From assembly GCF_034555375.1 (NCBI RefSeq), contig NZ_CP140706.1, positions 6,458,001-6,522,000 of the forward strand: a DNA stretch of 64,000 bases, in the 5' to 3' direction. Positions 1 to 9,038 of the stretch are shown here, one piece after another (positions within the stretch are counted from its first letter, which is position 1; each line of letters opens with the position of its first letter). A program made the translations under genes and the position numbers. The notes under the pieces were generated by a model. That model had not been told where the DNA came from and made no database searches. It saw nothing but the letters and a program-made list of their open reading frames with translations. The DNA is from Pseudomonas sp. B33.4 (GTDB lineage Bacteria > Pseudomonadota > Gammaproteobacteria > Pseudomonadales > Pseudomonadaceae).

Positions 1-672
1 GACTGGGCCGATCGCAAGGTCGACGGCTACGTCAAACGTACCGCACAGCGGCCATTGGCTGCCGGCAGAATCAGCTCGAAAGAAGCGCTGGTGTTCTTTG
101 CGCTGTTGATGGGCGTGAGTTTCCTGCTGGTGCTGTGCACCAATGCGCCGACGATCTGGCTGTCGCTGGGCGGGCTGGCGCTGGCCTTCACTTATCCGTT
201 CATGAAGCGTTACACCTATTACCCGCAAGTGGTGCTGGGCGCAGCGTTCTCGTGGGGTATGCCGATGGCATTCACTGCCGAGACCGGGGAGTTGCCGGCA
301 GCGGCGTGGCTGCTGTGGATCGCCAACCTGCTGTGGACGGTGGGTTACGACACCTATTACGCGATGACCGATCGCGATGACGATTTGAAGATTGGCGTGA
401 AATCCACGGCGATCCTGTTCGGCGAGGCGGATCGGGTGATCATCCTGAGCTTGCAGGCGTTGTCGCTGGGGTGCCTGTTGCTGGCGGGGTCGAAGTTCGA
501 GTTGGGTGTCTGGTTCCATCTCGGCTTGCTGGTGGCTGCCGGGTGTTATGCGTGGGAGTTCTGGTACACCCGCGATCGTGACCGCATGCGCTGCTTCAAA
601 GCGTTCTTGCACAACCACTGGGCCGGGTTGGCGATTTTCGTCGGGATTGTGCTGGATTACGCGTTGCGCTAA
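1..672 (+). CDS. ubiA: 4-hydroxybenzoate octaprenyltransferase UbiA (5' end missing)
   Basis: Membrane prenyltransferase of ubiquinone biosynthesis; it attaches the polyprenyl tail to 4-hydroxybenzoate at the inner membrane. The frame is open from base 1 and already encodes DWADRKVDG, the end of the first Asp-rich NDxxDRxxD motif, so the true start lies outside the window. The second Asp motif is visible as [13 protein letters not shown], followed by [11 protein letters not shown]. Several hydrophobic helices follow and the gene ends in a normal stop. About 223 residues are present, compared with about 295 for the family. In Pseudomonas ubiA normally precedes phoB, as here. A family-A REP pair follows the stop. 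Confidence 0.96.
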   Translation, partial: DWADRKVDGYVKRTAQRPLAAGRISSKEALVFFALLMGVSFLLVLCTNAPTIWLSLGGLALAFTYPFMKRYTYYPQVVLGAAFSWGMPMAFTAETGELPAAAWLLWIANLLWTVGYDTYYAMTDRDDDLKIGVKSTAILFGEADRVIILSLQALSLGCLLLAGSKFELGVWFHLGLLVAAGCYAWEFWYTRDRDRMRCFKAFLHNHWAGLAIFVGIVLDYALR

Positions 673-681
673 GGATTCAAA

Positions 682-776
682 CCTGTGGGAGCGAGCCTGC
701 TCGCGAAGGCGTCGTGTCAGTCAGCCAATGCGTTAACTGACACAGCGCTTTCGCGAGCAGGCTCGCTCCCACAGGG
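682..776. repeat. REP palindrome pair, family A
   Basis: Two inverted arms, CTGTGGGAGCGAGCCTGC and its complement, each followed by TCGCGA, are separated by a short variable centre. It lies between the convergent ubiA and the secreted repeat protein gene. The same arms recur at 21847, 26465 and 58764. This is the fluorescens-group REP doublet type, non-coding, possibly acting as a transcript-end stem-loop. Confidence 0.9.
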
Positions 777-794
777 ACGCAGTTGCTGCAGGAC

Positions 795-1172
795 TCAGTG
801 TTTCGGCATGTGCCACATGTCCTTGAACCCTTCCCCCTTCATGTCGCCTGGTTTTTCATCCATTTTGAAGGTGTAAAGCGGCTTGCCGTCATATGCCCAT
901 TGCATCATGCCGTCATCACGCTTGATGGGGGTGAATTTGCCTTCAGCCTTGGCTCCCGCCGGCGCCATCATCGGCGGCCAGTTCTTCGCGCAATCGCCGT
1001 TGCACATCGATTTACCGCCCGTGTCCTTGTCGAAGGTGTACACGGTCATGCCTTTGTGGTCGGTCATCATGCCGTCTTTCATCATGACCGGGTCAGCGGC
1101 GAACGCCATCGACGGTAATGCAATGGCAGCGGCAAGCAGCAGTGCTTTGAAAGAAACAGTCATTTGAGTCAT
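795..1172 (-). CDS. Secreted COG4315-type repeat protein
   Basis: Small 125-residue periplasmic protein with a clear signal peptide (residues 1-25, SFKALLLAAAIALPSMAFA). The mature part carries two copies of the secreted-repeat motif, one around MTVYTFDKDTGGKSMCNGDCAKNWPP and one around KPLYTFKMDEKPGD. The pattern G-x-x-LYTF-x-x-D with a CxGxC-like pair and NWPP is typical of COG4315/'secreted repeat of unknown function' proteins. No enzymatic role is established for the family. The start is supported by AGAAGG about 6 nt upstream. It is transcribed away from phoB and converges on ubiA. Confidence 0.88.
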   Translation of the reverse strand: MTQMTVSFKALLLAAAIALPSMAFAADPVMMKDGMMTDHKGMTVYTFDKDTGGKSMCNGDCAKNWPPMMAPAGAKAEGKFTPIKRDDGMMQWAYDGKPLYTFKMDEKPGDMKGEGFKDMWHMPKH

Positions 1173-1252
1173 GGAAACCTTCTTTTGTGGTTGTCAGGAT
1201 TCGGACTTAGAGCTTAGTTGAGGATTTGCACAATCGCCGCCGGACTAAAATA

Positions 1253-1286
1253 CTGTCACACGACTGCAATAATTCCGTTATCTAAT
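1253..1286 (+). promoter_or_regulatory. Pho box and -10 of the phoB promoter
   Basis: CTGTCACACGACTGCAAT (1253-1270) matches the 18-bp Pho-box pattern CTGTCAT-N4-CTGTCAT at about 12 of 18 positions. TCTAAT (1281-1286) lies 10 nt further on, the normal spacing for a PhoB-activated promoter in which the Pho box replaces the -35 region. It implies autoregulation of phoBR. Confidence 0.65.
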
Positions 1287-1323
1287 GCGGCGCAAGACAG
1301 TTAAATGACAAGAGGATTAAGGC

Positions 1324-2013
1324 ATGGTTGGCAGGAGCATTCTGATCGTCGACGACGAAGCGCCCATTCGCGAAATGATCGCCGTTGCGTTGGAAATGGC
1401 CGGCTATGACTGCCTCGAGGCAGAGAACTCGCAGCAGGCCCACGCCATCATCGTCGACCGCAAGCCGGACCTGATCCTGCTCGACTGGATGCTGCCCGGC
1501 ACCTCTGGTATCGAACTGGCCCGTCGCCTGAAGCGCGATGAACTGACCGGGGACATCCCGATCATCATGCTCACCGCCAAGGGCGAAGAGGACAACAAGA
1601 TCCAGGGCCTGGAAGTCGGCGCCGACGACTACATCACCAAACCGTTTTCCCCGCGCGAACTGGTCGCCCGTCTCAAAGCCGTGCTGCGCCGTGCCGGCCC
1701 GACCGACGGCGAAGCACCGATCGAAGTCGGCGGCCTGCTGCTCGACCCGATCAGCCACCGCGTGACCATTGACGGCAAACCTGCCGAGATGGGCCCGACC
1801 GAATACCGTCTGCTGCAATTCTTCATGACCCACCAGGAACGCGCCTACACCCGTGGCCAGTTGCTGGATCAGGTCTGGGGCGGCAACGTCTATGTTGAAG
1901 AGCGCACCGTCGACGTGCACATCCGGCGCCTGCGCAAGGCCCTCGGCGACGCCTACGAAAATCTGGTACAAACCGTGCGCGGCACCGGCTACCGGTTTTC
2001 CACCAAAGCATAA
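1324..2013 (+). CDS. phoB: Phosphate regulon response regulator PhoB
   Basis: OmpR-family response regulator, 229 residues. The receiver domain (1-~120) has the acidic pocket DDE, the phospho-acceptor Asp in [10 protein letters not shown] (about residue 54), the conserved Thr (MLTA) and Lys ([10 protein letters not shown]). The C-terminal winged helix (~130-229) has the recognition-helix region [15 protein letters not shown]. Phosphorylated by PhoR in low phosphate, it binds Pho boxes such as those seen upstream of phoB, pstC and pstS in this window. AGAGGATTAAGGC upstream of ATG supplies the ribosome site. It is followed by phoR after a family-C repeat. Confidence 0.98.
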   Translation: MVGRSILIVDDEAPIREMIAVALEMAGYDCLEAENSQQAHAIIVDRKPDLILLDWMLPGTSGIELARRLKRDELTGDIPIIMLTAKGEEDNKIQGLEVGADDYITKPFSPRELVARLKAVLRRAGPTDGEAPIEVGGLLLDPISHRVTIDGKPAEMGPTEYRLLQFFMTHQERAYTRGQLLDQVWGGNVYVEERTVDVHIRRLRKALGDAYENLVQTVRGTGYRFSTKA

Positions 2014-2020
2014 AAAAACA

Positions 2021-2100
2021 GCTGCAAGCTTCTAGCTACAAGCGGCAAGTAACAGCGAGCCGCTCTGACTTGTAGCTTGCAGCTTGAAACTTGAAGCTGC
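2021..2100. repeat. Family-C GCAAGCTT repeat between phoB and phoR
   Basis: Inverted, imperfect arms GCTGCAAGCTTCTAGCTACA and TGTAGCTTGCAGCTTG flank a short centre. Similar elements are at 8017, 8961 and 49481, each between two genes of one operon. It ends a few bases before the phoR ribosome site. Confidence 0.8.
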
Positions 2101-2116
2101 GGCTAAGGACGCCCCC

Positions 2117-3439
2117 GTGAATCAAAACTGGCATGGCACCCTGATTCGCCACATGCTGTTGCTGGTCACAGCGTGTCTGGTGATCGGCCTGATCACCGGC
2201 TATTACGGCTGGAGCCTCGCGGCGGGCCTGGGGATTTATCTGGGCTGGACGCTCAAGCAATTACTGCGGCTGCACGAATGGCTGCGCCAGCACCAACCCG
2301 ACGAAGCACCGCCCGATGGCTATGGCCTGTGGGGCGAAGTGTTCGACAGCATCTACCACCTGCAACGCCGCGATCAACGGGTGCGCGGGCGCCTGCAAGC
2401 GGTGATCGACCGGGTGCAGGAGTCCACCGCCGCGCTGAAAGACGCAGTGATCATGCTCGACAGCGACGGCAACCTGGAATGGTGGAACCGTGCCGCCGAA
2501 ACCCTGCTCGGTCTCAAGACCCCGCAAGACAGTGGCCAACCGGTGACCAACCTGGTGCGCCATCCGCGCTTCAAGGAATACTTCGAGCAGGACAGCTACG
2601 CCGAGCCGCTGGAAATCCCCTCGCCGACCAACGATCGCGTGCGCATTCAGCTGTACCTGACCCGCTACGGCAACAATGAACATTTGATGCTGGTGCGCGA
2701 CGTCACGCGCATCCATCAGCTGGAACAGATGCGCAAAGACTTCATCGCCAACGTCTCCCACGAGTTGCGCACGCCGCTGACGGTGATCTGCGGCTACCTG
2801 GAAACCCTGCTCGACAACGTCGAGGAAGTGAATCCGCGCTGGAGCCGCGCCCTGCAGCAGATGCAACAACAGGGCGGGCGCATGCAGACGCTGCTCAACG
2901 ATTTGCTGCTGCTGGCGAAACTGGAAGCCACCGATTACCCGTCCGACAACCAGCCGGTGCAGGTCGACTCGCTGCTGCAATCGATCAAGAGCGATGCGCA
3001 GCAATTGTCCGGCGCGAAGAACCAGCGCATCACCCTCGAAGCCGACGCCGGCCTGCTGCTCAAAGGCAGCGAAGCGGAATTGCGCAGTGCGTTTTCCAAT
3101 CTGGTGTTCAACGCCGTGAAATACACCCCGGCCGAGGGCAACATCCGTATTCGCTGGTGGGGCGACGACCAGGGCGCACACCTCAGCGTGCAGGATTCCG
3201 GGATCGGCATCGACAGCAAACACCTGCCGCGCCTGACCGAACGCTTCTACCGTGTCGACTCCAGCCGCAACTCCAACACTGGCGGCACCGGGCTTGGTCT
3301 GGCCATCGTCAAACACGTACTGCTGCGCCACCGCGCACGCATGGAGATCAGCAGCGTGCCCGGTCACGGCAGCACATTCACCTGCCATTTCGCCCCGGCG
3401 CAAGTGGCCCAGGCGCGGGCGATCAGCGCCGCTGAGTAA
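2117..3439 (+). CDS. phoR: Phosphate regulon sensor kinase PhoR
   Basis: Membrane histidine kinase that, with PhoU and the Pst transporter, controls PhoB phosphorylation. I chose GTG at 2117 (440 residues) because AAGGA lies 7 nt upstream; the upstream extension reads through the repeat element. Two N-terminal membrane helices (about residues 10-50) are followed by a PAS domain (~95-200). The HisKA box is FIANVSHELRTPLT (His about 215). The HATPase boxes are N (LVFNAVKYTP), G1 (VQDSGIGID) and G2 (GGTGLGLAIVKH). All key residues are present. No large periplasmic domain is seen, as usual for PhoR. Confidence 0.96.
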   Translation: MNQNWHGTLIRHMLLLVTACLVIGLITGYYGWSLAAGLGIYLGWTLKQLLRLHEWLRQHQPDEAPPDGYGLWGEVFDSIYHLQRRDQRVRGRLQAVIDRVQESTAALKDAVIMLDSDGNLEWWNRAAETLLGLKTPQDSGQPVTNLVRHPRFKEYFEQDSYAEPLEIPSPTNDRVRIQLYLTRYGNNEHLMLVRDVTRIHQLEQMRKDFIANVSHELRTPLTVICGYLETLLDNVEEVNPRWSRALQQMQQQGGRMQTLLNDLLLLAKLEATDYPSDNQPVQVDSLLQSIKSDAQQLSGAKNQRITLEADAGLLLKGSEAELRSAFSNLVFNAVKYTPAEGNIRIRWWGDDQGAHLSVQDSGIGIDSKHLPRLTERFYRVDSSRNSNTGGTGLGLAIVKHVLLRHRARMEISSVPGHGSTFTCHFAPAQVAQARAISAAE

Positions 3440-3549
3440 TGTCGCACTAGGCAATCGCCAGGTCAGCCGCTACATTGGCTGACTTGTGCCTGCCTTTCAG
3501 GCGCGACTTTTACCTCTCTTGAATCACACGGAACCCGCAAAACTCCATC

Positions 3550-4890
3550 ATGGACCCTTCCCCTGGCTTGTCCCTCGCAACAATATTCGCCGATTTCGGC
3601 ATGATCCTTTTTGCTCTGATCCTGGTTTTGCTCAACGGCTTTTTCGTTGCGGCGGAATTCGCCATGGTCAAACTGCGCTCGACCCGGGTCGAGGCCATCG
3701 CTGATCAGAACGGCTGGCGCGGACACATCCTGCGCACCGTACACAGTCAGCTCGATGCGTATCTGTCGGCGTGTCAGCTCGGTATCACCCTCGCCTCTCT
3801 CGGCCTCGGCTGGGTCGGTGAACCGGCCTTCGCACACATTCTCGAGCCGCTGCTGAGTGCGGTCGGCGTGCAGTCGCCGGAAATCGTCAAAGGCGTGTCG
3901 TTCTTTACCGCGTTCTTCATCATTTCCTACCTGCACATCGTCGTCGGCGAACTGGCCCCGAAATCGTGGGCGATCCGCAAACCCGAGCTGCTGTCGCTGT
4001 GGACGGCGGTGCCGTTGTACCTGTTCTACTGGGCGATGTACCCGGCGATCTACCTGCTCAACGCCAGCGCCAACGCGATTCTGCGTATCGCCGGCCAGGG
4101 CGAACCCGGCCCGCACCACGAACACCATTACAGCCGTGAAGAACTGAAACTGATCCTGCACTCCAGCCGTGGCCAGGATCCGAGCGATCAGGGCATGCGC
4201 GTTTTGGCCTCGGCGGTGGAAATGGGCGAGCTGGAGGTGGTCGACTGGGCCAACTCCCGCGAAGACCTGATCACCCTTGAATTCAACGCGCCGCTGAAAG
4301 AAATCCTCGCGATGTTCCGTCGCCACAAGTTCAGCCGTTATCCGGTGTACGACAGCGAGCGACAGGAGTTCGTCGGCCTGCTGCACATCAAGGATCTGCT
4401 GCTGGAACTGGCAGCACTGGATCACATTCCCGAGTCGTTCAACCTCGCTGAACTGACCCGTCCGCTGGAGCGCGTGTCGCGCCATATGCCGTTGTCGCAG
4501 TTGCTGGAGCAGTTCCGCAAGGGTGGCTCGCACTTCGCCGTGGTCGAGGAGGCTGACGGCAACATCATCGGCTACCTGACCATGGAAGACGTGCTGGAAG
4601 TGCTGGTCGGCGACATTCAGGACGAACACCGCAAGGCTGAGCGCGGCATCCTTGCCTATCAGCCGGGCAAACTGCTGGTGCGTGGTGACACGCCGTTGTT
4701 CAAGGTTGAACGCCTGCTGGGTATCGACCTTGATCACATCGAAGCGGAAACCCTCGCCGGGCTGGTTTATGAAACCCTGAAACGGGTGCCGGAAGAGGAA
4801 GAAGTGCTGGAAGTCGAAGGCCTGCGGATCATCATCAAGAAGATGAAAGGGCCGAAGATTGTGCTGGCCAAGGTGTTGATGCTGGATTGA
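3550..4890 (+). CDS. CorC/HlyC-type hemolysin family protein (CNNM-CBS)
   Basis: 446-residue inner-membrane protein. An N-terminal DUF21/CNNM domain (~1-190) with about four membrane segments begins with GMILFALILVLLNGFFVAAEFAMV. A CBS pair follows (~205-340; FSRYPVYDSE..VGLLHIKDLL and GNIIGYLTMEDVLEVLVGDI). A CorC_HlyC domain follows (~355-440; LLVRGDTPLFKVERLLGID). Family members are linked to Mg2+/Co2+ homeostasis; the 'hemolysin' name is historical. It sits just downstream of phoR, as in other pseudomonads, and may be read partly from that transcript. It ends before a REP-B pair and converges on the M23 gene. Confidence 0.93.
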   Translation: MDPSPGLSLATIFADFGMILFALILVLLNGFFVAAEFAMVKLRSTRVEAIADQNGWRGHILRTVHSQLDAYLSACQLGITLASLGLGWVGEPAFAHILEPLLSAVGVQSPEIVKGVSFFTAFFIISYLHIVVGELAPKSWAIRKPELLSLWTAVPLYLFYWAMYPAIYLLNASANAILRIAGQGEPGPHHEHHYSREELKLILHSSRGQDPSDQGMRVLASAVEMGELEVVDWANSREDLITLEFNAPLKEILAMFRRHKFSRYPVYDSERQEFVGLLHIKDLLLELAALDHIPESFNLAELTRPLERVSRHMPLSQLLEQFRKGGSHFAVVEEADGNIIGYLTMEDVLEVLVGDIQDEHRKAERGILAYQPGKLLVRGDTPLFKVERLLGIDLDHIEAETLAGLVYETLKRVPEEEEVLEVEGLRIIIKKMKGPKIVLAKVLMLD

Positions 4891-4919
4891 GTGCAATGCG
4901 GGAAACCGCGTTGCCTGCT

Positions 4920-4994
4920 AAAAGATCGCAGCCTGCGGCAGCTCCTACATGGGAATGCAATCCCTGTAGGAGCTGCCGCAGGCTGCGATCTTTT
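4920..4994. repeat. REP palindrome pair, family B
   Basis: Arms AAAAGATCGCAGCCTGCGGC and AGCTCCTACA are inverted around a short variable centre between two convergent genes. The near-perfect stem ends in TTTT on both strands, so it could also act as a bidirectional terminator. Confidence 0.9.
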
Positions 4995-5006
4995 GCTTTT
5001 AGAAGC

Positions 5007-5909
5007 TTACTGCTTGCCCAACGCAAAGTTGGGCAACGCCCCCAGCGGCTGGTTGAACTGATACGGAATCGACACCAACCCTTCCCCGGTATTGCGCTGC
5101 ACCACAAAGTGCAGGTGCGGGCCGCTGCTGTTGCCAGTGTTGCCTGACAGCGCCAGCGGACTGCCCACGGTCACCCTTTGTCCTTCGCGCACGCTTACCG
5201 AACCTTGTTTGAGGTGCAGGTACACGCCCATGGTGCCGTCGTCGTGTAGCACCCGCACGAAATTGCCGGAAGCATCATTACCGCGCCCGCTCTGGGAATT
5301 CTCGGTCTTCACCACCACCCCGGCCCGCGCGGCAATGATCGGCGTGCCGACCGGCATGGCGATGTCCATCGCGTACTTGTTCTTCGGCCCGTAGTGGCTG
5401 TATTGGCCGTTGGCGCCCTGACTCAGGCGAAACGGCCCACCGCGCCATGGCAGCGGATAACGATAGCCCTGTGCGGTTCCAGCGGGGTCACCGAGGGAAT
5501 AGTGAAATTGCGGCGTGTACACCAGCGGCTGCTTGCCGGACACCGCCGTCAGCAATGCCAACCGCGTATTGCTGCGCGCCGGCAGCACCCGGCGGATGGT
5601 TTGTGCCGGCGCGCCGCGCACATTGCTCATCCCGGTGAACGCCAGCGCCACCTCGACCGGCGCATACAGATCGTTGCGCACGAAGACCACGTCGGCACCC
5701 TTCTGCTTTTTGATGTCGAGGTACACCTGCCGCTCCAGACGCTCGACCATGCGGTCCTGAAAAACGAACACCTGCGCGCCTTTGCTCGGCCGGTCACTGT
5801 ACGAGACCACGCCGTTGGCATCGGTGGACTTGTAAATGGTCATGGCCACAGCCGAGGTGGAGGCCATGAAGAGACCACAGAAAAACAGCAGGCGCGCGAG
5901 CATGGGCAA
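5007..5909 (-). CDS. Secreted M23-family metallopeptidase with DUF4124-like N-terminus
   Basis: 300 residues with a signal peptide (~1-22). An N-terminal module (~24-60; TIYKSTDANGVVSYSDRP) resembles DUF4124. A central region is followed by a C-terminal LytM/M23 domain (~165-285). The zinc and catalytic motifs HYGPKNKYAMDIAMP (H and D) and GPHLHFVV (HxH) are both present, so it is probably an active murein endopeptidase or a relative in the periplasm or outer envelope. It lies between the CorC-like gene and the response regulator and is separated from the latter by a REP-B pair, so it is probably transcribed on its own or by read-through. Confidence 0.93.
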   Translation of the reverse strand: MPMLARLLFFCGLFMASTSAVAMTIYKSTDANGVVSYSDRPSKGAQVFVFQDRMVERLERQVYLDIKKQKGADVVFVRNDLYAPVEVALAFTGMSNVRGAPAQTIRRVLPARSNTRLALLTAVSGKQPLVYTPQFHYSLGDPAGTAQGYRYPLPWRGGPFRLSQGANGQYSHYGPKNKYAMDIAMPVGTPIIAARAGVVVKTENSQSGRGNDASGNFVRVLHDDGTMGVYLHLKQGSVSVREGQRVTVGSPLALSGNTGNSSGPHLHFVVQRNTGEGLVSIPYQFNQPLGALPNFALGKQ

Positions 5910-6002
5910 GAGTCTGTCGAAAGGAAGGCCTGGAAATGAGCCTAGCAGGTGAAGCAGACCAGGCTAGTCGACAGATGTTTCAATTTGCCCAGCGCACAAA
6001 GC

Positions 6003-6079
6003 AAAAGATCGCAGCCTTCGGCAGCTCCTACAGGGAAAATGCATTCCAATGTAGGAGCTGCCGAAGGCTGCGATCTTTT
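6003..6079. repeat. REP palindrome pair, family B
   Basis: AAAAGATCGCAGCCTTCGGC and its inverted partner surround a short centre, in the gap between the leftward response regulator gene (upstream) and the leftward M23 gene. Confidence 0.9.
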
Positions 6080-6091
6080 CACAGACGCCGA

Positions 6092-7048
6092 TCACGCGCC
6101 CGGAACGAAGTGCTTCTGCGCCGTGCCGCGTGCGATCAGGCGGGAAATGTAGTCGAGCTTCTGCGCATCCTGATCGACGAAACGGAAGGTCAGTTGCAGC
6201 CAGTCGCTGTCCGGTTTCGGCTCGAACGCGACAACCGCGTGCAAGTAACCGTTGAGACGGGCGATTTCGGCGTTGTCGCCCTGCTCCAGGTCGAGCACGG
6301 CGCTGTCGAGGATCTGCGGCAGGGTCTCGGTGCGTTTCACCACCAACAACGCTTCCTTGATGCTCAAAGCCTTGATCACGCATTGCTGAGTACCGCTTGG
6401 CAGGCGCAATTGGCCTTGGCCACGACCGCTGGCCGGAGCCGATGCGGCGGCTGGTGCCTTGACCGGTGGGCTGTTGAGCAGGCCACGGGATGGCGCAGCA
6501 GCGGGCGCTGGCGCGGCAGCAACCGGTTTGGCAAACGGGTTGACCGCTGCGGCCGCCGGCGCACCACCGACCACGGCAGGCTTGCCGCCAGTCAATGCGC
6601 TCAGCGAATCGTTGCCGAACGCCGAGTTCATTTTGGTCGGCGCACTGTTCATCAGGGTGTCGAGCTTGCCGACCTTGTTCAGCGCCTGTTTGACCTTGGT
6701 CAGTAGTTGCTCGTTGGTGAACGGCTTGCTGACGTAGCCGGAAACGCCGGCCTGAATCGCCTGCACGACGTTTTCCTTGTCGCCACGGCTGGTGACCATG
6801 ACGAACGGCATGGTCTTTAGGTTGTCTTGCTCGCGGCACCAGGTCAGCAGCTCGAGACCGGACATTTCCGGCATTTCCCAGTCGCACAGGACCAGGTCGA
6901 ACGCCTCTTTGGCCAGCATGGCCTGAGCCTTTTTACCGTTGACGGCGTCCTCGGTGCGGATCCCCGGGAAGTAATTACGCAGGCACTTTTTCACCAAGTC
7001 ACGAATGAACGAAGCATCGTCCACGACCAACACACTGATCTTGCTCAT
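6092..7048 (-). CDS. CheY-like response regulator with C-terminal PilZ-like region
   Basis: 318 residues. The receiver domain (1-~125) has DDASFIRD, the phospho-acceptor Asp in LVLCDWEMPEMSG, the conserved Thr/Ser (VMVTSRGD) and Lys (YVSKPFTNEQL). An Ala/Pro-rich linker (~140-205) follows. The C-terminal ~110 residues (GQLRLPSGTQQCVIKALSIK onward) are beta-rich and resemble a degenerate PilZ-type module, but I do not see a clear RxxxR/DxSxxG c-di-GMP signature. It is annotated in pseudomonads as a two-component or chemotaxis regulator. No cognate kinase gene is adjacent. It lies next to phoU but reads as a separate unit after the phoU terminator. Confidence 0.88.
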   Translation of the reverse strand: MSKISVLVVDDASFIRDLVKKCLRNYFPGIRTEDAVNGKKAQAMLAKEAFDLVLCDWEMPEMSGLELLTWCREQDNLKTMPFVMVTSRGDKENVVQAIQAGVSGYVSKPFTNEQLLTKVKQALNKVGKLDTLMNSAPTKMNSAFGNDSLSALTGGKPAVVGGAPAAAAVNPFAKPVAAAPAPAAAPSRGLLNSPPVKAPAAASAPASGRGQGQLRLPSGTQQCVIKALSIKEALLVVKRTETLPQILDSAVLDLEQGDNAEIARLNGYLHAVVAFEPKPDSDWLQLTFRFVDQDAQKLDYISRLIARGTAQKHFVPGA

Positions 7049-7182
7049 CCAACACCCCTATTAAAATCCCGGCAAGCATAACGCTGGCTGATGGCACATT
7101 GCCAAAACTCTTCAGTCACGCCGGGACTTTTCGTTCGCGGGTGCTGCTTTTTAATTCGATCTGCCTTGTGAAAAGCACAAAC

Positions 7183-7214
7183 AAAAACGCCCGACCAAAG
7201 GGCCGGGCGCTTTT
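7183..7214 (-). terminator. Rho-independent terminator after phoU
   Basis: Read on the minus strand, GCGCCCGGCCC pairs with GGTCGGGCG and is followed by TTTTTGTTTGT. It lies 12-43 nt past the phoU stop and closes the pst-phoU transcript. Confidence 0.85.
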
Positions 7215-7225
7215 CTCAGGCAATC

Positions 7226-7987
7226 TTACTTATCGTCAGCATTACCCGGAACATTAGCGGTTTCGCCGCTTGTGCCTTCAACTTCTTCTTTCATGCGCTT
7301 GAGGCCCATGTGGCGCACGTCGGTGCCGCGCACCAGGTAAATGACCAATTCGGAGATATTGCGCGCGTGATCGCCAATGCGCTCCAGCGAACGCAGCACC
7401 CAGATGATGCTCAAGACCCGCGAGATAGAGCGCGGGTCTTCCATCATGTAGGTCGCCAGCTCACGCAGCGCGGTCTTGTATTCGCGGTCGATGATCTTGT
7501 CGTACTGCGCCACCGACAACGCCAGATCAGCGTCGAAACGGGCAAACGCGTCCAGCGCATCACGGACCATGTTGCGCACCTGGTCGCCGATGTGGCGAAC
7601 CTCGACGTAACCGCGCGGCGCTTCGCCTTCTTCGCACAGCTGAATCGCACGACGGGCGATCTTGGTCGCTTCGTCACCGATGCGCTCAAGGTCAATCACC
7701 GACTTGGAGATGCTGATGATCAAACGCAGGTCGGACGCCGCCGGCTGACGACGGGCAAGAATGCGCAGGCATTCTTCGTCGATGTTGCGTTCCATCTGGT
7801 TGATCTGGTCGTCGATCTCGCGCACCTGCTGAGCCAGGCCGGAGTCGGCCTCGATCAGCGCAGTCACCGCGTCGTTGACCTGCTTCTCGACCAGCCCGCC
7901 CATGGCCAGGAGGTGGCTGCGCACTTCCTCAAGCTCAGCGTTGAACTGCGCAGAGATGTGATGAGTGAGGCCTTCTTTGGAAATCAT
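7226..7987 (-). CDS. phoU: Phosphate signalling protein PhoU
   Basis: 253-residue all-helical cytoplasmic protein. It has two tandem PhoU three-helix bundles (~20-110 and ~120-215), each with the acidic metal-binding motif E/D-x-x-D-x-x-x-D (ERIGDEATKIARRA; ERIGDHARNISELV). PhoU links PstB/PstC occupancy to PhoR and keeps the Pho regulon off when phosphate is plentiful. It is the last gene of the leftward pstC-pstA-pstB-phoU operon and is separated from pstB by a family-C repeat. A strong terminator follows. Confidence 0.97.
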   Translation of the reverse strand: MISKEGLTHHISAQFNAELEEVRSHLLAMGGLVEKQVNDAVTALIEADSGLAQQVREIDDQINQMERNIDEECLRILARRQPAASDLRLIISISKSVIDLERIGDEATKIARRAIQLCEEGEAPRGYVEVRHIGDQVRNMVRDALDAFARFDADLALSVAQYDKIIDREYKTALRELATYMMEDPRSISRVLSIIWVLRSLERIGDHARNISELVIYLVRGTDVRHMGLKRMKEEVEGTSGETANVPGNADDK

Positions 7988-8016
7988 GCATTCGCTCCGA
8001 AAAAGCGTTTAACCAA

Positions 8017-8106
8017 GAGCTGCAAGCTACAAGCTGCAAGCTGTTATGTGGTGATCCATGCCGCTTCGCTTCTAACTTGCCGCTTGAAGCTTGCGGCTTG
8101 CAGCTG
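8017..8106. repeat. Family-C GCAAGCTT repeat between pstB and phoU
   Basis: GAGCTGCAAGCTACAAGCTG and the inverted CTTGAAGCTTGCGGCTTGCA flank a short centre. It lies wholly inside the pst-phoU transcript. Confidence 0.8.
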
Positions 8107-8111
8107 TACGG

Positions 8112-8945
8112 CTAGCCGTACCGCCCCGTGATGTAGTCTTCGGTCTGCTTCTTCGCCGGATTGGTGAACAGGGTATCGGTGTCGCCGAATTCCACCAGTT
8201 TGCCCATGTACATGAACGCCGTGTAGTCGGACACCCGCGCGGCCTGTTGCATGTTGTGGGTCACGATGACGATGGTGAACTTGGACTTCAGCTCGTAGAT
8301 CAGCTCTTCGACTTTCAGCGTCGAGATCGGGTCGAGGGCCGAGCACGGTTCGTCGAGCAGCAGCACTTCCGGCTCAACCGCGATGGTGCGGGCGATCACC
8401 AGACGTTGTTGCTGACCACCGGACAGGCCGAGTGCCGACTCGTGCAGACGATCTTTGACCTCGTCCCACAGCGCCGCGCCTTTCAACGCCCACTCGACCG
8501 CTTCGTCGAGGATGCGCTTCTTGTTGATGCCCTGAATGCGCAGGCCGTAGACCACGTTTTCGTAGATGGTTTTCGGGAACGGGTTGGGCTTCTGGAACAC
8601 CATGCCGACACGACGACGCAGCTCCGCAACGTCTTCGCCTTTGCGATAGATGTTGTTGCCGTAGAGGTTGATCGCGCCTTCTACGCGGCAGCCGTCAACC
8701 AGGTCGTTCATGCGGTTGAAGGTGCGCAGCAGCGTGGATTTACCGCAGCCGGACGGGCCGATGAAGGCGGTCACGCGCTGTTTCGGGATGTTCATGCTGA
8801 CGTCGAACAGCGCTTGTTTCTCGCCGTAGTACAGGCTCAGGCCCGGTACTTCGATGGCCACGGTTTCCTGTTCGAGGTTGAGGCTCTGCTTGTCGCGGCC
8901 CAGGGCGGACATGTTGATGCCGTGGGTATGTGTTTCGTGCTGCAT
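8112..8945 (-). CDS. pstB: Phosphate ABC transporter ATPase PstB
   Basis: Cytoplasmic ATPase of the high-affinity phosphate importer. I chose the ATG at 8945 (277 residues, [11 protein letters not shown]), preceded by CGGAGTGAGAACC; the longer frame runs through a repeat. Visible motifs are Walker A (GPSGCGKST), the Q-loop (VFQKPNPFP), the ABC signature (LSGGQQQR), Walker B ([14 protein letters not shown]) and the H-loop His ([11 protein letters not shown]). It couples ATP hydrolysis to PstA/PstC and is part of the PhoR-PhoU signalling complex. Confidence 0.97.
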   Translation of the reverse strand: MQHETHTHGINMSALGRDKQSLNLEQETVAIEVPGLSLYYGEKQALFDVSMNIPKQRVTAFIGPSGCGKSTLLRTFNRMNDLVDGCRVEGAINLYGNNIYRKGEDVAELRRRVGMVFQKPNPFPKTIYENVVYGLRIQGINKKRILDEAVEWALKGAALWDEVKDRLHESALGLSGGQQQRLVIARTIAVEPEVLLLDEPCSALDPISTLKVEELIYELKSKFTIVIVTHNMQQAARVSDYTAFMYMGKLVEFGDTDTLFTNPAKKQTEDYITGRYG

Positions 8946-8960
8946 GGTTCTCACTCCGTT

Positions 8961-9035
8961 CGTAGCTGCGAGCTTCTGGCTGCAAGCTGCAAGTTTGAGC
9001 AAAAGCGGCTTGTAGCTTGCCGCTTGTGGCTAATG
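8961..9035. repeat. Family-C GCAAGCTT repeat between pstA and pstB
   Basis: GCTGCGAGCTTCTGGCTGCA and the inverted GCTTGTAGCTTGCCGCTTG lie within the pst transcript. The pstB ribosome site lies just outside its edge. Confidence 0.75.
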
Positions 9036-9038
9036 GCT

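Noticed and set aside
4920..4994. Repeat pairs as a CRISPR array
   Set aside because: Arms are inverted pairs at scattered sites, not direct repeats with regular spacers; no cas genes.
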